From: DATHGT01 sp035317605
GTDB taxonomy: Bacteria > Methylomirabilota > Methylomirabilia > Rokubacteriales > CSP1-6
Reading direction: 5' to 3'
NCBI GenBank assembly: GCA_035317605.1
Contig: DATHGT010000240.1
Span: 1-34,254, forward strand
Length of the DNA: 34,254 bases
Shown here piece after piece: positions 1-8,795 of this stretch (its first letter is position 1; each line of letters starts with the position of its first letter). The notes below the pieces were generated by a model. It saw nothing but the letters and a program-made list of their open reading frames with translations. It was not told where the DNA came from and searched no databases. Made by a program: the position numbers and the translations under genes.

Positions 1-861
1 CTCATCGCCGCGTTCCGGAACAGAAGTCGGGAGTCCGAGGAGAGCCTCACCGCGGTGGCCATGAACCGGCTCGGGAGCCGGGTGGGGACCGGCGGCAAGG
101 AGGGTACCGTCCGAATCGTCGACGGGGTGTCCGGGAGCGAAATCCGCGTCTTCAACGAGCACAAGGGGGCCATTGTCGGGATGGCGTTTAGCCCGGACGG
201 GCATCAACTCGCGACCTCGGGGGTCGATCGGTCCGTGAGGCTGTGGGACACGGAGTCGCCCGAGGTGGCCAAGGTGTTCGTCCAACATGCCAAGCCGGTC
301 GGTGACCTTCGCTTCAACCGCGACGGAACTCGTCTGGCGATCGCGGTCGATGACTCCGCCGTTGAAGTCTGGGATGTGAAGCGCGCCTCGATCGTGAAAG
401 CGTTCCGCGGTCACGGAGGCCGGGTCACCGCAGTCGCGTTCAGTCCCGACGGCAGCCACCTGGTGACGGCGAGCGCCGACCGCACGGCGCGCGTGTGGGA
501 CGGAGCGTCCGGAAAGGCGCTCACGCTAGCGGGCCATGCAGACGTGGTGAACCACGTCGTCTTCAGCGCCGATGGCAAGAGCGTGGCGACCGCCGGCCAG
601 GATCGGACGGCCCGCATCTGGGACGCGATGACCGGACAGGAGCGATTGACCTTCACACTGACCGCGCCGGTGATCGGCGTCGTCTTCAGTCCCGACGGCA
701 AGTCGTTGATCACCTACGACAAGAGCGGGACTCTGCGAGACTTCCTGCTGACCTTCGAAGACGTCGACACGGCCGCCCGCCGGTTCGCCGGGGACCGGGA
801 GCTGACCGGCGCCGAGTGCATGCGGTACTTCCTCACCCCGAGCTGTCCCACCCTGCCCTGA
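1..861 (+). CDS. WD40 repeat protein, C-terminal part (5' end outside window)
   Basis: The reading frame is open from base 1, so the gene starts upstream; the ATG at 55 is internal to a blade and is probably not the real start. About five to six WD40 blades are visible, with repeated FSPDG and (V/A)R(L/V/I)WD signatures, for example AFSPDGHQLATSG...VRLWD and VFSADGKSVATAG...ARIWD. This is a beta-propeller that normally serves as a protein-docking platform. After the last blade, whose WD is degenerate (SGTLRDF), a tail ELTGAECMRYFLTPSCP follows. Such a Leu-Thr-x-x-Glu-Cys tail is common at the end of bacterial WD40 proteins with N-terminal kinase or STAND-type NTPase domains, so the missing N-terminus may carry one (inference). 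The family call is secure; the cellular role is unknown. Confidence 0.9.
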   Translation, partial: LIAAFRNRSRESEESLTAVAMNRLGSRVGTGGKEGTVRIVDGVSGSEIRVFNEHKGAIVGMAFSPDGHQLATSGVDRSVRLWDTESPEVAKVFVQHAKPVGDLRFNRDGTRLAIAVDDSAVEVWDVKRASIVKAFRGHGGRVTAVAFSPDGSHLVTASADRTARVWDGASGKALTLAGHADVVNHVVFSADGKSVATAGQDRTARIWDAMTGQERLTFTLTAPVIGVVFSPDGKSLITYDKSGTLRDFLLTFEDVDTAARRFAGDRELTGAECMRYFLTPSCPTLP

Positions 862-951
862 CTCGCCCTCGCCGTCGAAGGTGAAGCGTGTGACCGAGTT
901 CGGGTAATTTCGTTCCCGTCCGACGATCACGATCGCGCGCGACGAGCCTCG

Positions 952-968
952 ACCACCGGTACGGTGGT
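952..968. repeat. Small hairpin before the methyltransferase
   Basis: ACCACCG (952-958) and CGGTGGT (962-968) form a perfect 7-bp stem with a 3-base loop. It sits in the 122-bp gap between the WD40 stop and the start at 984. There is no T-tract, so a terminator role is only possible. Nothing else is recognisable in the gap. Confidence 0.4.
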
Positions 969-983
969 TGCACCAACGCTCCG

Positions 984-1685
984 ATGATGCCGCTTGCGCG
1001 CGCGCTGTTCCAGGTCGGACGAAACCTCGTGAAGTACCGTCTGCCCGGCGACGTCTCCATCCGCTCGGACCGCTTCGGTCGTGCTCACATGGCTGACCTG
1101 GCCGCGCGGTTCGTGAGCACCAACCGGGTGAACGGCAGCTATCTCGAATTCGGCGTGTGGCGGGGCTCCACCTTCGCGCAGTTCCATCACACGTTCCGCC
1201 GTCACCGGCTGCACGTCCCCATGTACGCGTTCGACAGCTTCCAGGGGCTGCCGGAGCCGACGGGAGTCGACGCGACGGTCGGTGGCGAGCCGTTCAGCGC
1301 CGGTCAGTTCGGGTGCTCGGCGCTGGACTTCGTGGCCGAGCTGCGCGGGCGATGGGTGCCGGAGACCGCGTACACGATCGTCGCCGGCTTCTACGCCGAC
1401 ACGCTCCGCCCCGAGCTCTACGAGAAGCTCGGCCTCGGGACGGCGGCGCTGGTGTGGATCGACTGCGTGCTGTACGAATCGGCGCGCTGCGTCCTCGAAT
1501 GGATCCACCCGCTGCTCCAGAACGGCTCCGTGGTCATGTTCAACGACTTCTACCGGTTCAAGGGCCATCCGGATCTGGGGGAGCGCCGGGCGTGGGCGGA
1601 GTTCCTGACCGCCCACCCCGACGTGCGGTCGACCGACTACGCGAAGTTTTCGAGCGTCGGCCAGGCCTTCATCGTCAATCGTTAG
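984..1685 (+). CDS. TylF/macrocin O-methyltransferase-like SAM methyltransferase
   Basis: The product is 233 aa, a normal length for the TylF/NovP-like class I methyltransferases, which methylate sugar or phenolic hydroxyls using SAM and a metal ion. The SAM-binding start is YLEFGVWRGSTF (residues 53-64), followed by AFDSFQGLPEP (82-92). An acidic strand VWIDCVLYES (157-166) and the late motif VMFNDFY (184-190) lie where the family places metal-binding Asp residues (D160, D188). No strong ribosome binding site precedes the ATG at 984, and no other in-frame start is seen nearby, so this start is kept. The stop overlaps the stop of the convergent gene at 1682. No sugar-pathway genes are adjacent, so the substrate is unknown. 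Confidence 0.75.
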   Translation: MMPLARALFQVGRNLVKYRLPGDVSIRSDRFGRAHMADLAARFVSTNRVNGSYLEFGVWRGSTFAQFHHTFRRHRLHVPMYAFDSFQGLPEPTGVDATVGGEPFSAGQFGCSALDFVAELRGRWVPETAYTIVAGFYADTLRPELYEKLGLGTAALVWIDCVLYESARCVLEWIHPLLQNGSVVMFNDFYRFKGHPDLGERRAWAEFLTAHPDVRSTDYAKFSSVGQAFIVNR

Positions 1686-2413
1686 CGGCGGGGTGGGGGC
1701 GCCGGCGGGCGACAGCGGGAGACGTTGCGCAGGGGCTGGCGCTGCTCCTCGGGGAACGGCTGGCGGCTGAGCCAGTCGCAGAACTCGGCGGGGCGGGAGG
1801 CCGCCCACTCGGCCACGCGCGCGGTCACCCGGAACCCTTCCTGGAGCTTGCGGTCGGCGACCTGACCGAAGAACGGGATGAGCACCCGCGCGATCACCGC
1901 CACGAAGCGGTTCTCGATGAGCACCCACGCGGTCAGCCGCTGGTTGACGTGGCCGTCGCGCACCTCGAAGTGCAGCTCGGTGAGCCCGATACCCGTGATG
2001 GTGCCGACCACGCGGCCGGTGTGGCGTCCGCGCGAGAACATCACCCGGCGGCCGCGCTCGCTGACCAGCACCTGGTACTCCCCCTGCGCGCCGACACCGT
2101 CGTCGACGAAGAAGCGGTCGGGGCCGAGACGCCGGACCTCGTAGCGGGCGAGCTGGATCTGGCGGGCCAGGGCGGTGGCGATCTCCGGGGTGTCGATGAG
2201 CGCGACGTAGAGGTCGAGCGGGGCCTGCGCGCGGTCGCCCTCGATGTGGCGCGTGATGGTGGCGCGACTGAAGGCGCGCTCGACGTCGGCGGCCAGGGGC
2301 GCCGGCAGAGTGTTCCGCGGCGGCAGCATGGGCGGCCACCGGTCGGCCGCCGCCACCGAGAGCGGCACCACCAGCACGAGGGCCAGCACCAGGGTGCGCA
2401 GTCTCTCCGTCAT
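1682..2413 (-). CDS. Exported protein of unknown function, possibly START/SRPBCC-like
   Basis: The product is 243 aa. A clear signal peptide (MTERLRTLVLALVLVVPLS, cleavage probably after AAA near residue 23) predicts export to the periplasm. The mature part alternates strands with a long C-terminal helix region (ADRKLQEGFRVTARVAEWA), a shape that recalls START/SRPBCC lipid-binding proteins; this is a fold guess, not a recognised motif. It ends in a proline/arginine-rich tail. It is divergent from the mlaC-like gene (start 2494) with an 80-bp shared promoter region, which makes a link to envelope lipid handling plausible but unproven. The stop overlaps the convergent methyltransferase stop by a few bases. 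Confidence 0.7.
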   Translation of the reverse strand: MTERLRTLVLALVLVVPLSVAAADRWPPMLPPRNTLPAPLAADVERAFSRATITRHIEGDRAQAPLDLYVALIDTPEIATALARQIQLARYEVRRLGPDRFFVDDGVGAQGEYQVLVSERGRRVMFSRGRHTGRVVGTITGIGLTELHFEVRDGHVNQRLTAWVLIENRFVAVIARVLIPFFGQVADRKLQEGFRVTARVAEWAASRPAEFCDWLSRQPFPEEQRQPLRNVSRCRPPAPPPRR

Positions 2414-2493
2414 TTCCGTGGAATGGTTCGTGCACCCTCGAACGGCATCACCAACCAGCGAGGGGCGGCACGTCCCTCGGGCGAGGGGCGATC

Positions 2494-3138
2494 ATGCGGT
2501 GGAAATCTTCGATCGGAGTTCTCGTGCTCTCTCTGGGGCTTCAGACGGGTGTGCCCTCGGCCGCGCTGGCCGGGAGCCCCACCGAGCAGCTCCGCGGCTC
2601 CGTCGACAAGGCGGTCAAGCTCGCCGGCGAGGGGGCCGGCCGGCGCGAGGCGCCCCGCGAGCGGCGCGTCGCGCTCCGGAAGATCGCCGACGAGATCTTC
2701 GACTGGGGGGAGACGGCCAAGCGTTCGCTCGGCATGCACTGGCGGGAGCGGACGCCCGCCGAGCGCGAGGAGTTCGTGCGGCTCTTCGCCGATCTGCTGG
2801 AGCGGTCGTACATGACGAAGATCGAGCTGTACGACGGCGAGCGGATCGGTTACGCGGGCGACACCATCGACGGCGACCAGGCCATCGTCCGCACCAAGCT
2901 CGTCAACAAGCAGGGCGGCGAGATGGCGGTCAACTACCGGATGGTGAAGGGCGACGGCGAGCGCTGGAAGGTCTACGACGTCGAGATCGAGGGCGTGAGC
3001 CTGGTCGCGAACTATCGTACCCAGTTCAACAATCTCCTGCGCCGCTCGACCTATCCCGACCTGGTGCGCGCCCTGCGCGCCAAGGCCACGGAGCCCGAGG
3101 TGGAAGCGGTGATGGCGTCGCCTGCGTCGGCGAAGTAA
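2494..3138 (+). CDS. mlaC: MlaC/Ttg2D-like periplasmic phospholipid-binding protein
   Basis: The product is 214 aa, typical for MlaC, the soluble carrier that moves phospholipids between the outer-membrane and inner-membrane parts of the Mla ABC transport system. A signal peptide (residues 1-26, ending SAALA) is visible. The family pattern is clear: an N-terminal helical part with RTPAEREEFVRLFADLL (about 89-105), then strands with VNYRMVKGDGERWKVYDV and the hallmark SLVANYRTQF near residue 169. The ATG at 2494 follows GAGGGG (2483-2488) at good spacing. No mlaD, mlaE or mlaF genes are in the window, so this is either an orphan carrier or served by genes elsewhere. Family assignment is strong; exact substrate is not shown. 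Confidence 0.85.
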   Translation: MRWKSSIGVLVLSLGLQTGVPSAALAGSPTEQLRGSVDKAVKLAGEGAGRREAPRERRVALRKIADEIFDWGETAKRSLGMHWRERTPAEREEFVRLFADLLERSYMTKIELYDGERIGYAGDTIDGDQAIVRTKLVNKQGGEMAVNYRMVKGDGERWKVYDVEIEGVSLVANYRTQFNNLLRRSTYPDLVRALRAKATEPEVEAVMASPASAK

Positions 3139-3143
3139 GACTC

Positions 3144-3194
3144 GGGGGGTTCGCCCCCCATCGCAGTCGGAGGGGGCCTCGACGGCCCCCTCCG
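3144..3194. terminator. Tandem GC-rich hairpins between convergent genes
   Basis: Two perfect hairpins lie just after the mlaC stop. The first is GGGGGG-TTCG-CCCCCC (3144-3159). The second has an 11-bp stem, CGGAGGGGGCC (3168-3178) with GGCCCCCTCCG (3184-3194) and a 5-base loop. They separate mlaC from the convergent thiolase gene. There is no T-tract, so intrinsic termination is uncertain. The second hairpin also resembles repeat copies near 4505 and 10487. Confidence 0.6.
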
Positions 3195-3197
3195 AAA

Positions 3198-3245
3198 CCT
3201 CCCCCAGCAATCGATCGCACCGGCGAAGCCGGCGCTCGGATGACG
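3198..3245 (+). repeat. Dispersed intergenic repeat, copy 1
   Basis: This unit begins CCTCCCCCAGC and contains a palindromic core ACCGGC-GAA-GCCGGC followed by GCTCGGATGACG. A closely similar unit occurs at 6973-7020. Both copies lie between genes, next to the start or end of a CoA-enzyme gene, and share most positions over about 48 bases. This suggests a dispersed REP-like element. Confidence 0.6.
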
Positions 3246-3252
3246 GCAGAGC

Positions 3253-4440
<1,188 letters not shown>

Positions 4441-4504
4441 GGCCGATCCTTTCTGAGGGGAGGCTTGGCTGGCAAGACTGTACCATTTGTCGGGACTAAC
4501 GGTC

Positions 4505-4580
4505 ATCGAGGGGCGCCACGGCTCCGCCGGGGCGCCTCCGAGCGCTGGGGGGGTTTGGGGGGCCATTTCGTGGCCCTCCC
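4505..4580 (-). repeat. GC-rich palindromic repeat in a divergent promoter region
   Basis: The 151-bp gap between the thiolase and the oxidase holds a structured GC-rich block. Bases 4557-4565 (GGGGGGCCA) pair with 4571/2-4580 (TGGCCCTCC type arm) with one G-T wobble around a TTTCG loop. Read on the minus strand it continues AAACCCCCCCAGCGCT, matching the order seen at 3168-3210 and 10487-10525. The hairpin ends three bases before the oxidase ribosome binding site (4583-4587). Confidence 0.6.
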
Positions 4581-4591
4581 ATGGAGGAAAT

Positions 4592-5743
4592 ATGCCGCGG
4601 ACGGCTGACATCGTCATCATCGGGGCCGGCGCCGTCGGCGCCAGCATCGCCTATCACCTGGCCCGGCGCGGCGCCCGCGACGTGGTCGTGCTCGAGCGCG
4701 AGATGGTGGGCTCGGGCTCGACCAGCAAGGCCGCGGGCGGCATCCGCGTGCAGTTCGGCACGCGCGTGGAGATCGAGTTCTCGCTGCGCAGCATCGAGTT
4801 CTTCAAGCGCTTCGACGACGAGATGGGCGTGCCCTGCGATTACCGGCAGGAGGGCTATCTCATCCTGCTGTTCGACGACGCCGACCTCGCGCGCTATCGG
4901 AAGAACGCGGCATTCCAGGCGAGCCTCGGCGCCGACGTCCGCATCATCACCCCCGCCGAGGCGCGTGCGATCGTGCCCGAGCTGAACGTCGACGACGTCC
5001 TCGCGGCGGCCTGGGGGCCGATGGACGGCCACGCCTCGCCGAACGACGTGGTCCAGGCCTACGCCGCCCGGGCGCGCGAGCGCGGCGTCCGGATCCTCGA
5101 GGGCACGCCGGCCACGGCCATCGAGCTGGAGGGCGATCGGGTGACGGCGGTGCTCACGCCCGAGGGCCGCATCGAGACGCCGCTGGTGGTGAACGCGGCG
5201 GGTCCGCAGGCGCCGCTGGTCGCGCGCATGGTCGGGCGCGAGATCCCGGTCGATCCGCGCCGCCGCCACATCTTCGTCACCGACGAGTTCGCCGGCGTTC
5301 GCCATCCGATGCCGCTGGTGATCGATCGCCAGAGCGGCTTCTACTGCCGCAGCGAGCAGGGCCAGGTCCTCATGAGCGCGGGCGACGTGGGCGCCGAAAC
5401 CGAGTTCAGCGCATCGGTGGACTGGAGCATGCTCGGCGAGACCGTCGACAAGGCCGTGCGCCGCATTCCCGCGCTCGAGGGCGCCAGCATCCGCCACGCG
5501 TGGGCGGGACTGCGGCCCCTCACGCCCGACGAGCACGCGATCCTCGACTGGGCGCCCGATCTCCGCGGCCTCTACCTCGCGGTCGGCTTCTGCGGCCACG
5601 GCTTCCAGCACTCGCCGGCCACCGGCCAGGTCGTCTCCGAAATCCTGACCGGGGCGACGCCGAGCATCGACATCGCCGATCTCTCGCTGGCGCGTTTTGC
5701 CGGAGGAATCCCGCGCCATCAGCCGCGGCTCGGCGTCGGCTGA
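4592..5743 (+). CDS. FAD-dependent oxidoreductase, DAO/sarcosine oxidase beta-like
   Basis: The product is 383 aa. The N-terminal Rossmann motif GAGAVGASIAYHLARRG (11-27) with Glu35 at the end of the second strand binds FAD. The body and the C-terminal segment (AWAGLRPLTPD, then GFCGHGFQHSPATGQ) are typical of the DAO family, which oxidises glycine, sarcosine, D-amino acids or related amines. The start at 4592 is preceded by GGAGG (4583-4587); the longer open frame upstream runs through the palindromic repeat and is discounted. It lies 38 bp upstream of a thiolase on the same strand and is probably co-transcribed. The substrate is unknown; no partner subunits of heterotetrameric sarcosine oxidase are nearby. 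Confidence 0.85.
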   Translation: MPRTADIVIIGAGAVGASIAYHLARRGARDVVVLEREMVGSGSTSKAAGGIRVQFGTRVEIEFSLRSIEFFKRFDDEMGVPCDYRQEGYLILLFDDADLARYRKNAAFQASLGADVRIITPAEARAIVPELNVDDVLAAAWGPMDGHASPNDVVQAYAARARERGVRILEGTPATAIELEGDRVTAVLTPEGRIETPLVVNAAGPQAPLVARMVGREIPVDPRRRHIFVTDEFAGVRHPMPLVIDRQSGFYCRSEQGQVLMSAGDVGAETEFSASVDWSMLGETVDKAVRRIPALEGASIRHAWAGLRPLTPDEHAILDWAPDLRGLYLAVGFCGHGFQHSPATGQVVSEILTGATPSIDIADLSLARFAGGIPRHQPRLGVG

Positions 5744-5781
5744 TGCCGGCGGTGTATCATCTCCACAAAAGGAGACCTCTC

Positions 5782-6966
5782 ATGCCCGACGCCGTGATCG
5801 TGTCGACCGCGCGCACTCCCATCGGACGAGCCTACCGGGGAGCCTTCAACAACACTCATGGCGCCGTGCTGGGCGGCCACGTGATCCAGCACGCGGTGCA
5901 GCGCGCCGGGCTCGATCCGGGCGAGGTGGAGGACGTGATCATGGGCTGCGCGCTGCCCGAGGGCGCGACCGGCCAGAACGTCGCGCGCCAGTCGGCGCTG
6001 CGGGCGGGGCTGCCGGTGACGACCGGTGGCGTGACCGTCAACCGCTTCTGCTCTTCGGGGATGCAGGCCATCGCGATGGCGGCGCATCGGGTGATCGTCG
6101 ACCGCGTGCCGATCATGGTCGCGGGCGGCCTCGAATCGGTCAGTCTGGTGCAGAACGAGCACTTCAACACCCACAAGCTGCACGAGCAGTGGATCCTCGA
6201 TCACAAGGGCGAGCTGTACATGCCGATGATCGACACCGCCGAGGTCGTGGCCAAGCGCTACTACGTCACCCGCGAGGCCCAGGACGAGTACGCGCTGCTG
6301 AGCCAGCAGCGGACGGCGGCGGGGCAGCAGGCCGGGCGCTTCGAGGCCGAGATCGTCCCGCTGCCGACCAAGAAGCTCGTGCAGGACAAGGCCACCGGCG
6401 AGACGCGCGAGGAAGACGTCACGCTGACGAAGGACGAGGGCAACCGCCCGGACACCACGCTCGACGGCCTGGCCAAGCTCGCGCCGGTGCGCGGCGAGAA
6501 GGGGCACATCACCGCGGGCAACGCGAGCCAGCTCTCCGACGGCGCCTCCGCCTGCGTGGTGATGGACGCCAAGCTCGCCGAGCGCCGCGGCCTTTCGCCG
6601 CTCGGGATCTTCCGCGGGCTCGCCATCGCGGGCTGCGAGCCCGACGAGATGGGCATCGGCCCGGTGTTCGCGGTGCCGCGGCTCCTCGAGCGCTTCGGTT
6701 TGAAGATCGACGACATCGGACTGTGGGAGCTGAACGAGGCGTTCGCGGTGCAGGTCGTCTATTGCCGCGATCGGCTGGGCATTCCGCTCGAGCGGCTCAA
6801 CGTCGACGGCGGCGCGATCTCCATCGGCCATCCGTACGGGATGAGCGGGGCGCGGATGGTCGGCCACGCGCTGATCGAGGGCAAGCGCCGCGGGGTCCGT
6901 CACGTCGTGTGCACCATGTGCATCGGCGGCGGCATGGGCGCGGCCGGCCTGTTCGAGGTGGCGTAG
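5782..6966 (+). CDS. Thiolase (acetyl-CoA C-acyltransferase), second copy
   Basis: The product is 394 aa and a clear paralogue of the thiolase at 3253-4440. Active-site residues are Cys90 in NRFCSSG, His in GHPYGMSGAR, and Cys in CIGGGMGAAGLFE. The ATG at 5782 follows AAAAGGAGACC (5767-5777), a strong ribosome binding site, and starts MPDAVIVSTARTPIG as expected. A TATCAT hexamer at about 5755-5760 could be a -10 box for a separate promoter. The 38-bp gap to the oxidase also fits co-transcription. A role in 3-ketoacyl-CoA thiolysis or acetoacetyl-CoA formation is expected; which one is unknown. Confidence 0.93.
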   Translation: MPDAVIVSTARTPIGRAYRGAFNNTHGAVLGGHVIQHAVQRAGLDPGEVEDVIMGCALPEGATGQNVARQSALRAGLPVTTGGVTVNRFCSSGMQAIAMAAHRVIVDRVPIMVAGGLESVSLVQNEHFNTHKLHEQWILDHKGELYMPMIDTAEVVAKRYYVTREAQDEYALLSQQRTAAGQQAGRFEAEIVPLPTKKLVQDKATGETREEDVTLTKDEGNRPDTTLDGLAKLAPVRGEKGHITAGNASQLSDGASACVVMDAKLAERRGLSPLGIFRGLAIAGCEPDEMGIGPVFAVPRLLERFGLKIDDIGLWELNEAFAVQVVYCRDRLGIPLERLNVDGGAISIGHPYGMSGARMVGHALIEGKRRGVRHVVCTMCIGGGMGAAGLFEVA

Positions 6967-6972
6967 TGCTTG

Positions 6973-7020
6973 CCTCCCCCCAGGAGAGATTGCGCCGGCA
7001 AAGCCGGCGCTAGGAAGTCG
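6973..7020 (+). repeat. Dispersed intergenic repeat, copy 2
   Basis: This unit fills the 55-bp gap between the thiolase and the type III PKS. It begins CCTCCCCCCAGG and contains GCGCCGGC (6992-6999), AAA, GCCGGCGC (7003-7010), a perfect 8-bp stem, then TAGGAAGTCG right before the PKS ATG at 7022. It matches copy 1 at 3198-3245 at most positions. It would place a strong hairpin in the PKS leader, where no ribosome binding site is otherwise evident. Confidence 0.65.
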
Positions 7021-7021
7021 T

Positions 7022-8047
7022 ATGCAGGGTGTACGCATCGCCGCGGTCTCGACGGCCTCGCCGGCCACGCGCTTCACGCAGGACGAGGTGCTGGCGGTGT
7101 TCGGGTACGACGATCCGCAGCGGCGCGGGTTCTTCGAGCGGAGCGACATCGACGGGCGCTACATGTACGTCGAGCGCGAGCGTGCACGTGCCGACGAGAC
7201 CGTCGACGAGCTCCACGCGCGCTTCAGCGCCGGCGCCCTCGAGCTGGGCGAGAGGGCGATCCGTCGGGCGCTCGATCTCGCTGGTTGGTCGGCCGACGAC
7301 GTCGACTTCCTCGCCACCACCACCTGCACGGGCCGGCTCACCCCGAGCCTCGACGCTCACCTGATCGCCCGCCTGGGCTGCCGTCCGGACATCCAGCGAG
7401 TTCACGTCGGCGACACCGGCTGCGCCTCCGCGATGGTGGCCATGCAGCAGGCGTGGAATCATCTGCGGGCCTTTCCCGGGCACCGCGCGCTGGTGATGGC
7501 CGTGGAGATCTGCTCGACCACCTACTTCCTCGACGACCGTCTGGAGAGCGCGGTCGCCCACGCGATCTTCGCCGACGGCGCCGCCGCCCTCGCGCTGGAC
7601 GCCGAGCGCGGCGGTCCGCGGGTGGTCGCCCACCGCACGCTGTTCCGCTCCGAGCACCTGGACGCGATGGGCTTCGAGTATCCGGGCGGGCGGCACCGCA
7701 TCGTGCTGTCCAAGGACGTGCGGCGCATCGGACCGCGCATGTTCGGCGAGATGGCCGAGGTCCTCATGAAGACCCAGAGCCTCGACCGCGCCGACGTCCG
7801 CCACTGGGTGCTGCACTCGGCCGGCCGCCGCGTGCTCGACCGCGCCGGCCAGCTCCTCGGGCTGGGCGAGGCGCAGCTGACCCACGCGCGTCACGTGCTC
7901 CGGACCTACGGCAACATGTCGTCGGCCACGATCCTGTTCGTGCTGGAAGAAACGCTGCGCAAGGAATCTCCGGCACCGGGCGACTGGGGCCTGATGATCG
8001 GACTCGGTCCCGGCTTCGCGGCGGAAGGCGCGCTGCTCAGCTGGTAG
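7022..8047 (+). CDS. Type III polyketide synthase (chalcone/stilbene synthase family)
   Basis: The product is 341 aa. Type III PKSs are homodimeric ketosynthases that extend an acyl-CoA starter with malonyl-CoA and cyclise the chain without an acyl carrier protein. The Cys-His-Asn triad is visible: Cys134 in GDTGCASAM, His265 in WVLHSAGRRVLD, and Asn298 in YGNMSSATILFVL. The C-terminal GLGPGFAAEG loop matches the family GFGPG loop. KAS III (FabH) is the main alternative, but the YGNMSSA segment and the C-terminal loop favour type III PKS. A methyltransferase follows 61 bp downstream on the same strand, the usual arrangement for alkylresorcinol or alkylpyrone type products. The product here is not predictable. 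Confidence 0.85.
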   Translation: MQGVRIAAVSTASPATRFTQDEVLAVFGYDDPQRRGFFERSDIDGRYMYVERERARADETVDELHARFSAGALELGERAIRRALDLAGWSADDVDFLATTTCTGRLTPSLDAHLIARLGCRPDIQRVHVGDTGCASAMVAMQQAWNHLRAFPGHRALVMAVEICSTTYFLDDRLESAVAHAIFADGAAALALDAERGGPRVVAHRTLFRSEHLDAMGFEYPGGRHRIVLSKDVRRIGPRMFGEMAEVLMKTQSLDRADVRHWVLHSAGRRVLDRAGQLLGLGEAQLTHARHVLRTYGNMSSATILFVLEETLRKESPAPGDWGLMIGLGPGFAAEGALLSW

Positions 8048-8069
8048 CGGCGGGCTCGACGGGCATGCG

Positions 8070-8091
8070 AGAGCGCCGAGGCGGCGCTTCT
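8070..8091. repeat. Hairpin between PKS and methyltransferase genes
   Basis: AGCGCCG (8072-8078) and CGGCGCT (8082-8088) form a 7-bp stem with an AGG loop, extendable with one bulge by flanking GAG/CTC. It sits in the 61-bp gap of a probable two-gene operon. It could tune the relative expression of the second gene or act as a partial terminator; there is no T-tract. Confidence 0.4.
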
Positions 8092-8108
8092 CAGCCGGTC
8101 GTTTTCCT

Positions 8109-8795
8109 GTGAACCGAGCGGCCGGGGCGCTGGAGCACCTGGATCGTCCCGTCGTTCCTGCCGCGCGCGACGCCTCGCTGGCCGACATCGACCGCCTCAA
8201 CGCCTGGTTCGGTGGCTACACGCTCACCCTGCGCGCGCTCGATCACATCGTTCTTCGCGCGCCGGCGTCGGCGCGTGTGCTGGTCGTCGACGTCGGCGGA
8301 GGGCGCGGGGATTTCGCGCGGCGACTGATCGAGCACGCGCGCCCCTGGCGGCGCCGCGTCAAGGTCGTCGTGGTCGATCGCGACCCGGATCTGCTGGCCA
8401 TCGCCCGGCGCGCTGCGCCGTCCGGTGTCGCGCTCGTCCGCGCCGACGCGACCGCGCTCCCGTTCCGCGAAGGGAGCGTGGACGTGGTCACCATGTCGCT
8501 GACGCTTCATCACCTGGAACCGGACGCCGCGGTGGCGAGCCTCGGTGAGATGTCCGCCGCGACCCGCGGGGCGATCGTCGTCAACGACCTCTGGCGCAGC
8601 TGGATCTCGTTGGCGCTCGTGTGGGTCGCGACCCGCGTCCTGCGCTGCCACCCCATCTCGCGCCACGACGGCCCGCTCTCCGTGCGCCGCGCCTACTCGC
8701 CCGACGAGATCCGCGGCCTCGCCGAGAAGGCCGGTCTTCCCGCGCCGCGTCTCGAGCGCTATCCGCTGCTCGGCCGCCTCCTAGCCGTGTGGTGA
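8109..8795 (+). CDS. Class I SAM-dependent methyltransferase linked to the type III PKS
   Basis: The product is 228 aa from a GTG start. Motif I is VVDVGGGRGDFARRL (about 59-73), followed by an acidic strand end VVVDRD and the LTLHHL motif typical of Methyltransf_11/25 enzymes. The N-terminal FGGYTLTLRAL stretch and the DLWRSW segment resemble methyltransferases found next to type III PKS genes in other bacteria, where they modify the polyketide product or an intermediate (inference from context). The gene follows the PKS after 61 bp. Its end overlaps the convergent TPR gene by 15 bases. The C-terminus is rich in Leu and Arg. The GTG start is the likeliest, since the frame has little extra room upstream. 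Confidence 0.8.
   Translation: MNRAAGALEHLDRPVVPAARDASLADIDRLNAWFGGYTLTLRALDHIVLRAPASARVLVVDVGGGRGDFARRLIEHARPWRRRVKVVVVDRDPDLLAIARRAAPSGVALVRADATALPFREGSVDVVTMSLTLHHLEPDAAVASLGEMSAATRGAIVVNDLWRSWISLALVWVATRVLRCHPISRHDGPLSVRRAYSPDEIRGLAEKAGLPAPRLERYPLLGRLLAVW

Noticed and set aside
4487..4591. N-terminal extension of the oxidase open frame
   Set aside because: It is encoded by the GC-rich repeat, and the ATG at 4592 has a GGAGG site and starts directly with the FAD-binding strand.
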